Source of the DNA: Nitrospiria bacterium | GTDB lineage: Bacteria > Nitrospirota > CAKKRA01 > 9FT-COMBO-42-15 | Assembly (NCBI GenBank): GCA_919902475.1 | Contig: CAKKRA010000432.1 | Span: 1-14,354, forward strand | Reading direction: 5' to 3' | DNA: 14,354 bases | Shown here: positions 6,633 to 13,044 of the stretch, in pieces | Numbering within the stretch: position 1 is the first letter of the stretch | Layout of the letters: every line of letters starts with the position of its first letter | The notes under the pieces: generated by a model | The model's input: only the letters and a program-made list of their open reading frames with translations | The model's database searches: none | Told to the model about the DNA's origin: nothing | Position numbers and translations under genes: made by a program

Positions 6633-7007
6633 CTAACCCTCTTCAAGTCCCTCTAACTCCTCTTCGCTAAATCCATAATAATGGCCTATCTCATGATAGA
6701 CCACCTCCTTTATCCTTTTCTTTATCTCATTTTTGTCTTTGGCCATGCTCTCAATCGGCCCCTGATAAAGCGTTATTGCATCCGGAAGGGCAAAGTTATA
6801 ATTTGTCCCCCTCTCTGGCATGGGAATCCCCCTGTATAGCCCTAATAAGCCGTATCTTGATGACATCCCCATCTCATCCAAAACCTCTTTAGAAGGCCAC
6901 TCTTCAATAATAATCTCAACATTCTCCATCTTCTCCCTCAAAACCCGCGGCAGCTCTTTTATTGCATCATTGATTATCTCTTCAAACTCATGTTTTTTTA
7001 GAAGCAT
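6633..7007 (-). CDS. Minimal zincin-type metallopeptidase family protein (DUF1025/PF06262 type)
   Basis: This 124-residue protein carries the HExxH zinc motif near its C-terminus (H105-E106-I-G-H109, in VVYHEIGHYYGFSEEELEGLE), as in the small 'metallopeptidase family' proteins. Upstream features also fit that group: EEWPSKEVLDEMG, then LLGLYRGIP and PDAITLYQGPIE. The frame is open to an ATG at 7085, but I chose ATG 7007, which lies 1 nt after the FmdE gene's stop and gives the usual length. The longer form would overlap the zinc-ribbon codons. Physiological substrates of this family are unknown. Confidence 0.88.
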   Translation of the reverse strand: MLLKKHEFEEIINDAIKELPRVLREKMENVEIIIEEWPSKEVLDEMGMSSRYGLLGLYRGIPMPERGTNYNFALPDAITLYQGPIESMAKDKNEIKKRIKEVVYHEIGHYYGFSEEELEGLEEG

Positions 7008-7008
7008 G

Positions 7009-7596
7009 TTATTTCTTCTCAAAGCACGGGATGCAGACGATCTTACCTTCCTTAACCCTTGCCTTTGGCTCTGCGGTTTTTTCACCGCATATTTCGCACT
7101 TAATGCTCTGATATATCCTTGCCTCTTCTGGAGGAGGCAGCATCATTTTGGTTATCTTTAACAACTCAGAATCTTTTGCTTTAAGTATGGTCATTATCTT
7201 CCTTGCCTTTCTATCATGTACAACCTTTAACACATCATCAGAACGGTCGCCATGCGAATATCTCTGCCACATTCTTTTTTCATCCTCTGTTTCCTCAGGA
7301 GGTGTAAAATCAATGGCAATTCTTACAGCATCTCCCGACGGCCGTTTAATAAAGGTATAGACCTGCTTTCCATAATCCTTGAAGATGAGGTTGCCCTTTC
7401 CAAAGGTGCAGCCTGTAATTGCCTGAATCGCATCCACTGCACAGGAGTCATTCTCTACAATGGCGACAAGCTCTTCGTCCTCTGAGATATCTTCCATAGC
7501 CATCTCCTTCAAGGCTGCCCTTGCAGCCCTGTAGCCGAGGGCGAGCCCAGGACAGCTATGGCCATGAAAGTCAATTATATCCTTATACTCCTTCAC
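7009..7596 (-). CDS. FmdE-domain protein with C-terminal zinc ribbon
   Basis: This 195-residue protein has an N-terminal FmdE domain: DFHGHSCPGLALGYRAA (residues 9-25, C15), then ENDSCAVDAIQAITGCTFGKGN (C52, C63), whose His/Cys residues bind metal in family structures. The C-terminus is a four-Cys zinc ribbon, CEIC (167, 170) and CIPC (188, 191). FmdE was named as a subunit of formylmethanofuran dehydrogenase, but bacterial single-gene members are widespread and their role is not established. No other methanofuran genes are seen here. The GTG start at 7596 has no Shine-Dalgarno and lies 6 nt after a TAAAAT box, suggesting a leaderless transcript. Confidence 0.9.
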   Translation of the reverse strand: MKEYKDIIDFHGHSCPGLALGYRAARAALKEMAMEDISEDEELVAIVENDSCAVDAIQAITGCTFGKGNLIFKDYGKQVYTFIKRPSGDAVRIAIDFTPPEETEDEKRMWQRYSHGDRSDDVLKVVHDRKARKIMTILKAKDSELLKITKMMLPPPEEARIYQSIKCEICGEKTAEPKARVKEGKIVCIPCFEKK

Positions 7597-7602
7597 AGTT
7601 TG

Positions 7603-7631
7603 ATTTTACTTGAAAATAGAAATCATTGCAA
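7603..7631 (-). promoter_or_regulatory. FmdE operon promoter, apparently leaderless
   Basis: On the minus strand TTGCAA (7631-7626) and TAAAAT (7608-7603) are separated by exactly 17 bp. Only six bases (CAAACT) lie between the -10 box and the GTG start at 7596, so transcription would begin at or next to the start codon. Confidence 0.65.
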
Positions 7632-7704
7632 GAAGAGACCAAGCAATTTCGAAAAGGCAGTCTTAATTAGATAGACCGAAGGCAGAAGATAGCGGTAATC
7701 TTCT

Positions 7705-7944
7705 CTATATTTTTTTAATCCAGAACCGCAGCACACCGTTAACTTCTTCATGATGTATAAGCTGATTATTAGTCTTATTGCAAAATGCAGGGATATCATT
7801 GAGCATGGAGGTTTTATCTGATACAGCAAGAATGACTTCGCCATGCTCTATGTTTTTTAACTCTTTTGCAAGACGAATAATCGGCTGGGCACAGCAAATG
7901 CCTCGTATATCAACCAATAAATTGTATTCTATCTCTTTCTCCAT
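7705..7944 (-). CDS. TusA/SirA-family sulfur carrier-like protein
   Basis: This 79-residue protein has the TusA fold signature VDIRGICCAQPIIRLAKELKNIEHGE near the N-terminus and a C-terminal GVLRFWIKK strand. The catalytic Cys of the family aligns with C18, but the usual 'CPxP' motif is CAQP here (A19 for the first Pro), and C17 provides a second neighbouring thiol. TusA-like proteins pass persulfide sulfur between enzymes or transporters. The ATG directly abuts the stop of the DUF2892 gene (TAAATG), implying translational coupling. It is last in a three-gene operon with a thioredoxin-fold protein. Confidence 0.87.
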   Translation of the reverse strand: MEKEIEYNLLVDIRGICCAQPIIRLAKELKNIEHGEVILAVSDKTSMLNDIPAFCNKTNNQLIHHEEVNGVLRFWIKKI

Positions 7945-8151
7945 TTATTTTTCTTGCCTCGTTGAAATCCCCAATACATGCCATGCCGGACAGTAGGCAA
8001 TGATTCCAGTTCCTACAAGTATTGCTCCTGCAGCCATGAGTCCGATTGAAAAATAATTAGATTCACCGCCCATGAAATAGCCGCCTGCTATACCGCCAAG
8101 CCCAAAGGCAATACGGATGATTCTTTCCACTAATCCTTGATTTGTTTTCAT
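7945..8151 (-). CDS. DUF2892 small inner-membrane protein (YgaP-like membrane domain)
   Basis: This 68-residue protein has two hydrophobic helices (about 10-27 and 35-53) and ends in the family motif CPAWHVLGIST (C54-T64), with the conserved Cys facing one side of the membrane. In YgaP this domain is fused to a rhodanese. Stand-alone versions often lie beside sulfur-transfer genes, as here. I chose ATG 8151 because a perfect GGAGG lies just upstream; the frame is open to 8184, which would overlap the previous gene. Confidence 0.88.
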   Translation of the reverse strand: MKTNQGLVERIIRIAFGLGGIAGGYFMGGESNYFSIGLMAAGAILVGTGIIAYCPAWHVLGISTRQEK

Positions 8152-8174
8152 CTTACCTCCATTAAAAATTATTT

Positions 8175-8528
8175 TCATAACCATTGCGATAGTTCCACCG
8201 GCTTTATAAATCCATAAAAAATCATGGCAATCTTTTCATCCTTTATTACTACAGTAGTTGGAACTGACATAATCTTGTATTTTATTGCTATATCCTTATC
8301 CTGTATAACATCAAATATTGTTATCAGCTTATGCTCAATTAAATCAGAGTATACTTTCTTTATCTGATTACATATAGCGCATGTCGGCGAGGTAAAAATA
8401 TAAATGCCGTCTTTATTTTTTGCTTGAATGTTTTTATGAGCAGCTTTTTGTTTAAGCATAAAAAGTTTTTGCAATAACAACATCGCCAGCAGAATTCCCA
8501 GAATAATTATTAAAACCGTTTCCTTCAT
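8175..8528 (-). CDS. Membrane-anchored thioredoxin-fold protein
   Basis: This 117-residue protein starts with a single membrane anchor (MKETVLIIILGILLAMLLLQ), then a linker. A thioredoxin fold follows, with a CxxC redox pair (C50-A-I-C53 in FTSPTCAICNQIKK) and the cis-proline loop MSVPTTVVI (P90). The orientation predicts a periplasmic or membrane-facing thiol-disulfide role, perhaps reducing or receiving sulfur together with the DUF2892 and TusA-like proteins downstream. I chose ATG 8528 (GGAGG 6 nt upstream). The frame extends to ATG 8597, but that start would put the palindromic operator inside the coding region. Confidence 0.85.
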   Translation of the reverse strand: MKETVLIIILGILLAMLLLQKLFMLKQKAAHKNIQAKNKDGIYIFTSPTCAICNQIKKVYSDLIEHKLITIFDVIQDKDIAIKYKIMSVPTTVVIKDEKIAMIFYGFIKPVELSQWL

Positions 8529-8555
8529 TCCTGCCCTCCCTATAATCGCAATTAC

Positions 8556-8596
8556 ATTATCAGAAAATATAAAAGATGTCTGTCGCGGCGGCGACA
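8556..8596 (-). promoter_or_regulatory. Candidate Crp/Fnr-type operator and promoter of the thiol/TusA operon
   Basis: A perfect palindrome, TGTCG-N6-CGACA (8581-8596), lies 53 bp before the thioredoxin-fold start codon. It has the form of the published CooA site. On the minus strand, GATAAT (8561-8556) is a -10 candidate with no good -35 box in front of it. The palindrome centre (8588.5) would be about 40-42 bp upstream of the transcript start, the class II activator position. The adjacent Crp/Fnr gene is the natural candidate regulator. The binding is inferred. Confidence 0.6.
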
Positions 8597-8663
8597 TAAT
8601 GCTAAGAAATGAGATAATTGGCGCAAATAGAAAATAGAAAGGCTCTTGTAGCTTAAGAAGAAT

Positions 8664-9374
8664 TTAAGATTTGGCCTGTTGTTTTTTTTCTATAAAATCT
8701 GAAAGAAGAGGACAGTTTACGATTATTTCCCTTCCTTCATAACGGATAAACCCAAGCTCTTTGAACTGATTAATCAAGGTCGTTACAGTTTGTCGAGATG
8801 TGGCTATCATATTTGCTATATCCTGATGGGTCAGGCGGATTTTTATTTTTGACGCATCTGTTTTACTTCCGTATTCCCCTGCAAGAAGGAGCAGCAGTTT
8901 GCCAAGACGCAGTGTGAGATCGTATGTGCTTAGGTTTTCAATAAAATATGCGGTCTGTGAAAGGCGTTTCCCAATATTATTGATGATGGTCAGCGCAATA
9001 GCAGGTTCATCCAGAAGAAGCTTTAAAACATTTTTACGAGGCAGTATGCAAAGCAGCGAGTTCTCAAAGGCCTCTGCAAACATAGAGTGGCAAACTTCCT
9101 CAGCGAATACGAATTCACCAAACACATCTCCTGGGCCAAGAATGGCAATAATATTTTCACGGCCGTCCTCGGTCTGGCGATAAAGCTTCACATGTCCTTC
9201 ACGAATAAGATAAACATATTCAGCCTTTTCATCAGCAGAAAAGATGATGACCTTTGCCTTAAAATGTTTATCTATGACCATATGCCCAAGCTTGCGGGCC
9301 TCATCGCAGCTTAATCCCTCAAATATATGGAAATTTTTAAGATATGGTTCTATCAATTTTGCCCATCCATCCAC
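8664..9374 (-). CDS. Crp/Fnr-family transcriptional regulator with SRQT recognition helix
   Basis: This 236-residue protein has a cyclic-nucleotide-binding-like beta-barrel (about 15-115, with GDVFGEF 82-88), a long dimerisation helix (about 120-155) and a winged helix-turn-helix (about 178-220). The recognition helix is ATSRQTVTTLINQF (S193-T196). It lacks the Fnr N-terminal Cys cluster, and the CooA proximal His is not at its usual place (GDVFGEF where CooA has GDMFCMH), so it is neither typical Fnr nor proven to bind haem. Several Cys/His residues (C23, C95, H96) might sense redox or ligand. GTG 9374 lacks a Shine-Dalgarno and lies 15 nt after TATAAT; this start is uncertain. It is transcribed toward the thiol/TusA operon, about 135 bp from its start. 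Confidence 0.9.
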   Translation of the reverse strand: MDGWAKLIEPYLKNFHIFEGLSCDEARKLGHMVIDKHFKAKVIIFSADEKAEYVYLIREGHVKLYRQTEDGRENIIAILGPGDVFGEFVFAEEVCHSMFAEAFENSLLCILPRKNVLKLLLDEPAIALTIINNIGKRLSQTAYFIENLSTYDLTLRLGKLLLLLAGEYGSKTDASKIKIRLTHQDIANMIATSRQTVTTLINQFKELGFIRYEGREIIVNCPLLSDFIEKKQQAKS

Positions 9375-9510
9375 TCGTGGAGATATTTAATTATAAGTTG
9401 CATTTATAAAATATTATAGGCCTTTTCCTATATTTTGTGAAGATGTTAATTTTCTCCAAAATTATCTTGTGCATATAGGGAATAACCTTGTTTGATTAAA
9501 AAATACGGTT

Positions 9511-10659
9511 ATGTTATCATTCAAACAAATGAAGCAAAATGGGGCTAAACAGTTCATTTTATATAGCGTCCTCCTAACCATAGGGATATTTATATTTGAC
9601 CTTCTAACACCATTGGGCATTGCAGGCGGTGTGCCCTATGCTGCTGTTGTATTGATTTCATTCTATCTGCCCGGGCAGCATTATACCTTTGCCTCTGGAA
9701 TAGTTGGCTCAATATTAACTATCATCGGCTTCTTTCTCTCACCTCCAGCGCCGTCCAACGTTGAATTATGGATAGTCCTCATAAATCGCTCCCTTGCCCT
9801 CTTTGTTATATGGTCTGGGGTGGTTTTTGTAACAAAGTATAAGCAAGCCATTGAGCAACGCAGGAAGGCAGAGGATGCGTTTAAACAGGCAAATAAAGAT
9901 TTAAAAAAGTATACAGATGAACTAAAACGCTCCAATTCGGAATTAGAACAGTTTGCCTATGTGGCATCCCATGACCTGCAGGAGCCGCTCAGGATGGTAT
10001 CCAGCTTTACGCAGCTTTTGTCAAAACGCTACAAAGACAAATTAGACACAGATGCAAATGAGTTCATTTCATACGCAGTAGAAGGCGCTAATCGCATGCA
10101 GAGGCTGATCAATGACCTGCTGAGCTATTCAAGGATAAATACAAAGGGAAGGCCTTTTGAAGAGACTGACTGCGGGGAGATTCTCGGCCATGTCCGCGCC
10201 AATCTGCATGTGGCTATTGAAAAGAGCGGCGCCTTAATTACAAATGACCATCTGCCAATAGTAATGGGAGATGCCTCGCAGCTAATGCGGCTGTTTCAAA
10301 ACCTCGTTGACAATGCCATTAAGTTTTCAGACAAAGAAGCGCCGCGCATCCATGTGTCAGCAGAGGCAAAGGATAACGAATGGGTATTTTCAGTGCGTGA
10401 CAACGGCATTGGCATTGACCCGCAATACCATGAACGTATCTTCTTAATCTTCCAGCGCCTTCATGGCAAGGAAGAGTATCCGGGCACAGGCATTGGCCTT
10501 GCAATATGCAAAAGGATTGTAGAACGGCATGGAGGAAAAACATGGGTAGAGTCAGAGCCGCAAAAGGGCTCTGCTTTTTATTTTACAATACCAATAGGCG
10601 TTCACAAAAGTGATGCCTTGATTGCACCGATTATAAAAGCGGATTACACAGATTATTAA
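9511..10659 (+). CDS. Membrane sensor histidine kinase
   Basis: This 382-residue protein has an N-terminal membrane region of about four helices (16-107) with short loops and no large periplasmic sensor. A coiled coil follows (112-147), then a HisKA domain with the phospho-accepting H154 in FAYVASHDLQEPLRMV. The HATPase domain shows N box NLVDNAIKFSD (N268), G1 DNGIGID (297-303), F box FLIFQRLHG and G2 GTGIGL (325-330). The HisKA motif is the kind paired with Rcp1-like receivers, and such a gene follows directly. An in-frame ATG at 9529 is another possible start, and neither has a clear Shine-Dalgarno. Its last codons are part of an inverted repeat (see 10642-10719). Confidence 0.93.
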   Translation: MLSFKQMKQNGAKQFILYSVLLTIGIFIFDLLTPLGIAGGVPYAAVVLISFYLPGQHYTFASGIVGSILTIIGFFLSPPAPSNVELWIVLINRSLALFVIWSGVVFVTKYKQAIEQRRKAEDAFKQANKDLKKYTDELKRSNSELEQFAYVASHDLQEPLRMVSSFTQLLSKRYKDKLDTDANEFISYAVEGANRMQRLINDLLSYSRINTKGRPFEETDCGEILGHVRANLHVAIEKSGALITNDHLPIVMGDASQLMRLFQNLVDNAIKFSDKEAPRIHVSAEAKDNEWVFSVRDNGIGIDPQYHERIFLIFQRLHGKEEYPGTGIGLAICKRIVERHGGKTWVESEPQKGSAFYFTIPIGVHKSDALIAPIIKADYTDY

Positions 10660-10719
10660 AAATTTAACCCATTTATTAATTTTTAATCTGTGTAATCATA
10701 TTCTTTAATCTGTGTAATC
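10642..10719. repeat. GATTACACAGATTA inverted/direct repeat triplet
   Basis: The 14-mer GATTACACAGATTA (10642-10655) lies over the last codons and stop of the kinase. Its perfect reverse complement occurs twice downstream, at 10684-10697 and 10706-10719, as a direct repeat with 22-bp period. The first copy can pair with either of the others, giving two mutually exclusive 14-bp stems before the Shine-Dalgarno of the receiver gene at 10744. It could attenuate or stabilise the transcript. Confidence 0.75.
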
Positions 10720-10743
10720 ATTTTATAAAAGGAGGCAAATCAG

Positions 10744-11217
10744 ATGAATGAAGAAAACAATAGCAGGCTTGTAGAGATATTGTTAGTAGAGGATAACCCA
10801 GCAGATGTGCGTCTGACAAAGGAGGCGCTTAAGGACGCCAAGATTGTAAACAATTTGAGCGTGGTAAACGACGGTGTTGAGGCCATCGCCTTTCTTCGCC
10901 ATCTTGATAAGTACAAAACCGCACCCAGGCCGGATATTATTCTGCTTGACCTGAATCTGCCTAAAAAAGACGGCCGTGAGGTGCTTGCAGAGATTAAGGC
11001 TGATGATAAATTGAAGAGCATCCCTGTTGTTGTATTGACTATTTCCAAGGCAGAGGAGGATATCCTGAAAACATACAAGCTCCATGCCAATTGCTATGTT
11101 ACAAAACCTGTTGACCTTGAACAGTTTCTAAAGGTTACAAAATCTATAGAGGATTTCTGGCTCGGCATTGTCAAGCTGCCGCCAAAAGGTGAATCTAATG
11201 AAAGACGAATCCATTAG
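10744..11217 (+). CDS. Single-domain response regulator (CheY/Rcp1-like)
   Basis: This 157-residue stand-alone receiver domain has the acidic pocket E16-D17, phospho-acceptor D69 (IILLDLNLP), switch Thr T99 and conserved Lys K121 (VTKPVD). The long insert after the second strand (HLDKYKTAPRP) is typical of the Rcp1/phytochrome-linked group that pairs with 'FAYVASHDLQEP' kinases. There is no output domain, so it probably relays phosphate or acts by protein contact. A strong AAGGAGG lies 8 nt before the ATG. It overlaps the next gene by 20 bp. Confidence 0.93.
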   Translation: MNEENNSRLVEILLVEDNPADVRLTKEALKDAKIVNNLSVVNDGVEAIAFLRHLDKYKTAPRPDIILLDLNLPKKDGREVLAEIKADDKLKSIPVVVLTISKAEEDILKTYKLHANCYVTKPVDLEQFLKVTKSIEDFWLGIVKLPPKGESNERRIH

Positions 11218-12271
11218 GATTCTTATAGTTGAGGATGACCCTGCTTATGTAAGATTAACAAATGAGCTGTTAAAGGAAAACAGCAGGGTTAAGTTTGAGC
11301 TGATACATGCCAAAAGATTTAATGATGCATTGAAGCGCATAAATAGCGAGGCATTTGACGCTGTGTTGTTAGACCTTAACCTGCCTGACAGCAGTGGTAT
11401 TGATACCTTTGAAAGGCTGTATGCTGAATCACCCGGTATGCCAATCATAGTGCTCACGAGCCTTGAAGACGATGAGCTCGGCATTATAACTGTTCAAAAA
11501 GGGGCGCAGGACTACCTGAGCAAGGGCAAGGTAGATGGAAACCTGCTTGCCTGCTCAATCCAATATGCCTTAGAGCGAAAGCGCTCAGAGGAAACGCTAA
11601 AGCAGTCGCGTGAGCAGTTGCGCAATCTTTCTGCGCACCTTCAGACGGTAAGGGAAGAGGAAAGGGCAAACATCGCGCGGGAGATTCATGATGAACTTGG
11701 ACAGATATTAACTGCCATGAAAATGGACTTGTCATGGATATTAAAAAAATACAGTGACCATAAATCAATATTTGAGAAGACAGAATCCATGTCAGGAATT
11801 GTTGATGCGACCATCAAATCGGTTAAGCGGATATGCACAGAATTGAGACCGCAGGTATTGGACGACCTCGGCCTTGCTGCTGCAATTGAATGGCATGCAG
11901 AAGAATTCAAAAAGCGTTCGGGAATTGCCTGCGCGGTAACTTTTAATCCTGAAGAAATTGTTCTTGATAAAGAGCGCTCCATTGCAATCTTCCGCATCTT
12001 TCAGGAGACATTGACAAATATTGCCCGGCACGCAAACGCAACAACAGTCAATGTAAGAATGGAAAAGAAGGACGGACGATTATTATTAGTAGTAAGTGAC
12101 AATGGCAAAGGGATTACAGAAAAACAGAATTCTGATCCTAATTCTTTAGGCTTGATAGGGATGCGGGAGCGCGTCATTTTTCTTGGAGGCGATTTTCAAA
12201 TCAGCGGCAGCCCAAATAACGGGACAACAGTTACAGTAAATATTCCATTGATAGAGAAGGCAAATGATTAA
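11198..12271 (+). CDS. Receiver-histidine kinase hybrid (HisKA_3, NarX/DegS type)
   Basis: This 357-residue cytosolic protein has no membrane segment. An N-terminal receiver (2-122) has D59 in LLDLNLPDSSG and K109. A coiled linker leads to a HisKA_3 domain with H164 in NIAREIHDELGQILTAMK and a HATPase domain (N box N274, DNGKGI 301-306, GLIGMRERV 318-326). A receiver in front of a NarX/DegS-type kinase suggests that its activity is set by phosphate or contact from the upstream kinase. It should phosphorylate the NarL-type regulator encoded next. I chose ATG 11198 (AAAGGTGA at 11185-11192); the frame is open to 11168. It overlaps the next gene by 8 bp. Confidence 0.92.
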   Translation: MKDESIRILIVEDDPAYVRLTNELLKENSRVKFELIHAKRFNDALKRINSEAFDAVLLDLNLPDSSGIDTFERLYAESPGMPIIVLTSLEDDELGIITVQKGAQDYLSKGKVDGNLLACSIQYALERKRSEETLKQSREQLRNLSAHLQTVREEERANIAREIHDELGQILTAMKMDLSWILKKYSDHKSIFEKTESMSGIVDATIKSVKRICTELRPQVLDDLGLAAAIEWHAEEFKKRSGIACAVTFNPEEIVLDKERSIAIFRIFQETLTNIARHANATTVNVRMEKKDGRLLLVVSDNGKGITEKQNSDPNSLGLIGMRERVIFLGGDFQISGSPNNGTTVTVNIPLIEKAND

Positions 12272-12893
12272 AATACTCATAGCAGATGACCACGCTATTG
12301 TGCGTAAAGGGCTTAAACAGATACTCGCTGATGCCCCTGATATTGCCTCAATAGATGAAGCAGGCAGCGGTCAGGAGGCGCTCAAAAAGGTGCGGGAAAA
12401 CAACTATAATGTTGTTTTGTTAGACATCTCCATGCCTGGCATGAGCGGGGTGGATGTCTTAAAGCAGTTAAAAACTGAAAGGCCAAAACTCCCTGTTCTT
12501 ATATTGACCATGCATCCAGAGGAGCAATATGCAGTTAGGATTTTAAAGGCAGGAGCTTCAGGATATTTGACAAAAGAAAGCGCGCCTGACGAATTAATAT
12601 CTGCAATACAAAAGGTATCGCAAGGCGGAAAGTATATCAGCCCCTCCCTTGCAGAAAAACTGGCTTGTGATTTAGACAGCGCCGTTATGCAGCCTCTTCA
12701 TGAAAGGCTCTCTGACAGGGAGTATCAGATAATGACCATGCTCGCCTCTGGAAAGTCAACAAAGGAGATTGCTCATGAATTATCCTTGGGTATGCCTACT
12801 GTAAGCACCTACCGCTTTCGCATCCTCCTTAAGATGAAATTGAAAAACAATGCAGAATTGATTAGTTACGCAATAAAGAATAATCTTCTGTAG
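12264..12893 (+). CDS. NarL/FixJ-family response regulator
   Basis: This 209-residue protein has a receiver (1-120; acidic pair D8-D9, phospho-acceptor D54, T82, K104) and a LuxR-type helix-turn-helix (148-209). The latter is LSDREYQIMTMLASGKSTKEIAHELSL, then the recognition helix region MPTVSTYRFRILLKM. The STYRFR form (Tyr where NarL has His) is like GacA/UvrY. It is the DNA-binding output of the cluster and overlaps the hybrid kinase by 8 bp. Its stop codon lies inside an 18-bp palindrome that may be its own or a related target. Confidence 0.94.
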   Translation: MIKILIADDHAIVRKGLKQILADAPDIASIDEAGSGQEALKKVRENNYNVVLLDISMPGMSGVDVLKQLKTERPKLPVLILTMHPEEQYAVRILKAGASGYLTKESAPDELISAIQKVSQGGKYISPSLAEKLACDLDSAVMQPLHERLSDREYQIMTMLASGKSTKEIAHELSLGMPTVSTYRFRILLKMKLKNNAELISYAIKNNLL

Positions 12894-12928
12894 AATAAAT
12901 TCTACATCCCAATCAATAAAATTCTACA
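12889..12928. promoter_or_regulatory. 18-bp palindrome plus third half-site
   Basis: TGTAGAAT-AA-ATTCTACA (12889-12906) is perfect and includes the regulator's TAG stop codon. A third half-site, ATTCTACA (12921-12928), follows 22 bp from the second, about two helical turns. A weak hairpin, AATCAT-7-ATGATT (12933-12951) then GTTTTATTC, follows and may be a poor terminator. The site precedes the gene at 13045 by about 120 bp. It may be a binding site for the NarL-type protein, or an RNA stem. Confidence 0.55.
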
Positions 12929-13044
12929 AAAAAATCATAATTTCAATGATTGTTTTATTCGGCCTGATGCTGTATATTTTTTAAAAATAAGAGGCTTCCA
13001 GCGATGTTAGCACAGCAATAGAAAATAGAAAGGAGACTGTCGTT

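Noticed and set aside
7007..7085. Longer start (7085) for the metallopeptidase
   Set aside because: The extra 26 residues are read from the zinc-ribbon codons of the FmdE gene in another frame and are not family-like.
8528..8597. Longer start (8597) for the thioredoxin-fold protein
   Set aside because: It would place the palindrome and promoter in coding sequence and lacks a better Shine-Dalgarno than ATG 8528.
8664..9374. Calling the Crp/Fnr regulator CooA
   Set aside because: The DNA-reading SRQT and the nearby palindrome fit, but the CooA haem-ligand region is not conserved and no CO dehydrogenase genes are present.
9375..9510. Fnr box or clear divergent promoter between the Crp/Fnr gene and the sensor kinase
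   Set aside because: The stretch is AT-rich with two TATAAT-like boxes, but no TTGAT-N4-ATCAA or convincing -35 pairing was found.
8626..13033. 17-nt repeat AATAGAAAATAGAAAGG at 8626-8642 and 13017-13033
   Set aside because: Low-complexity A-rich sequence; one copy supplies a Shine-Dalgarno and the other lies at no consistent position.
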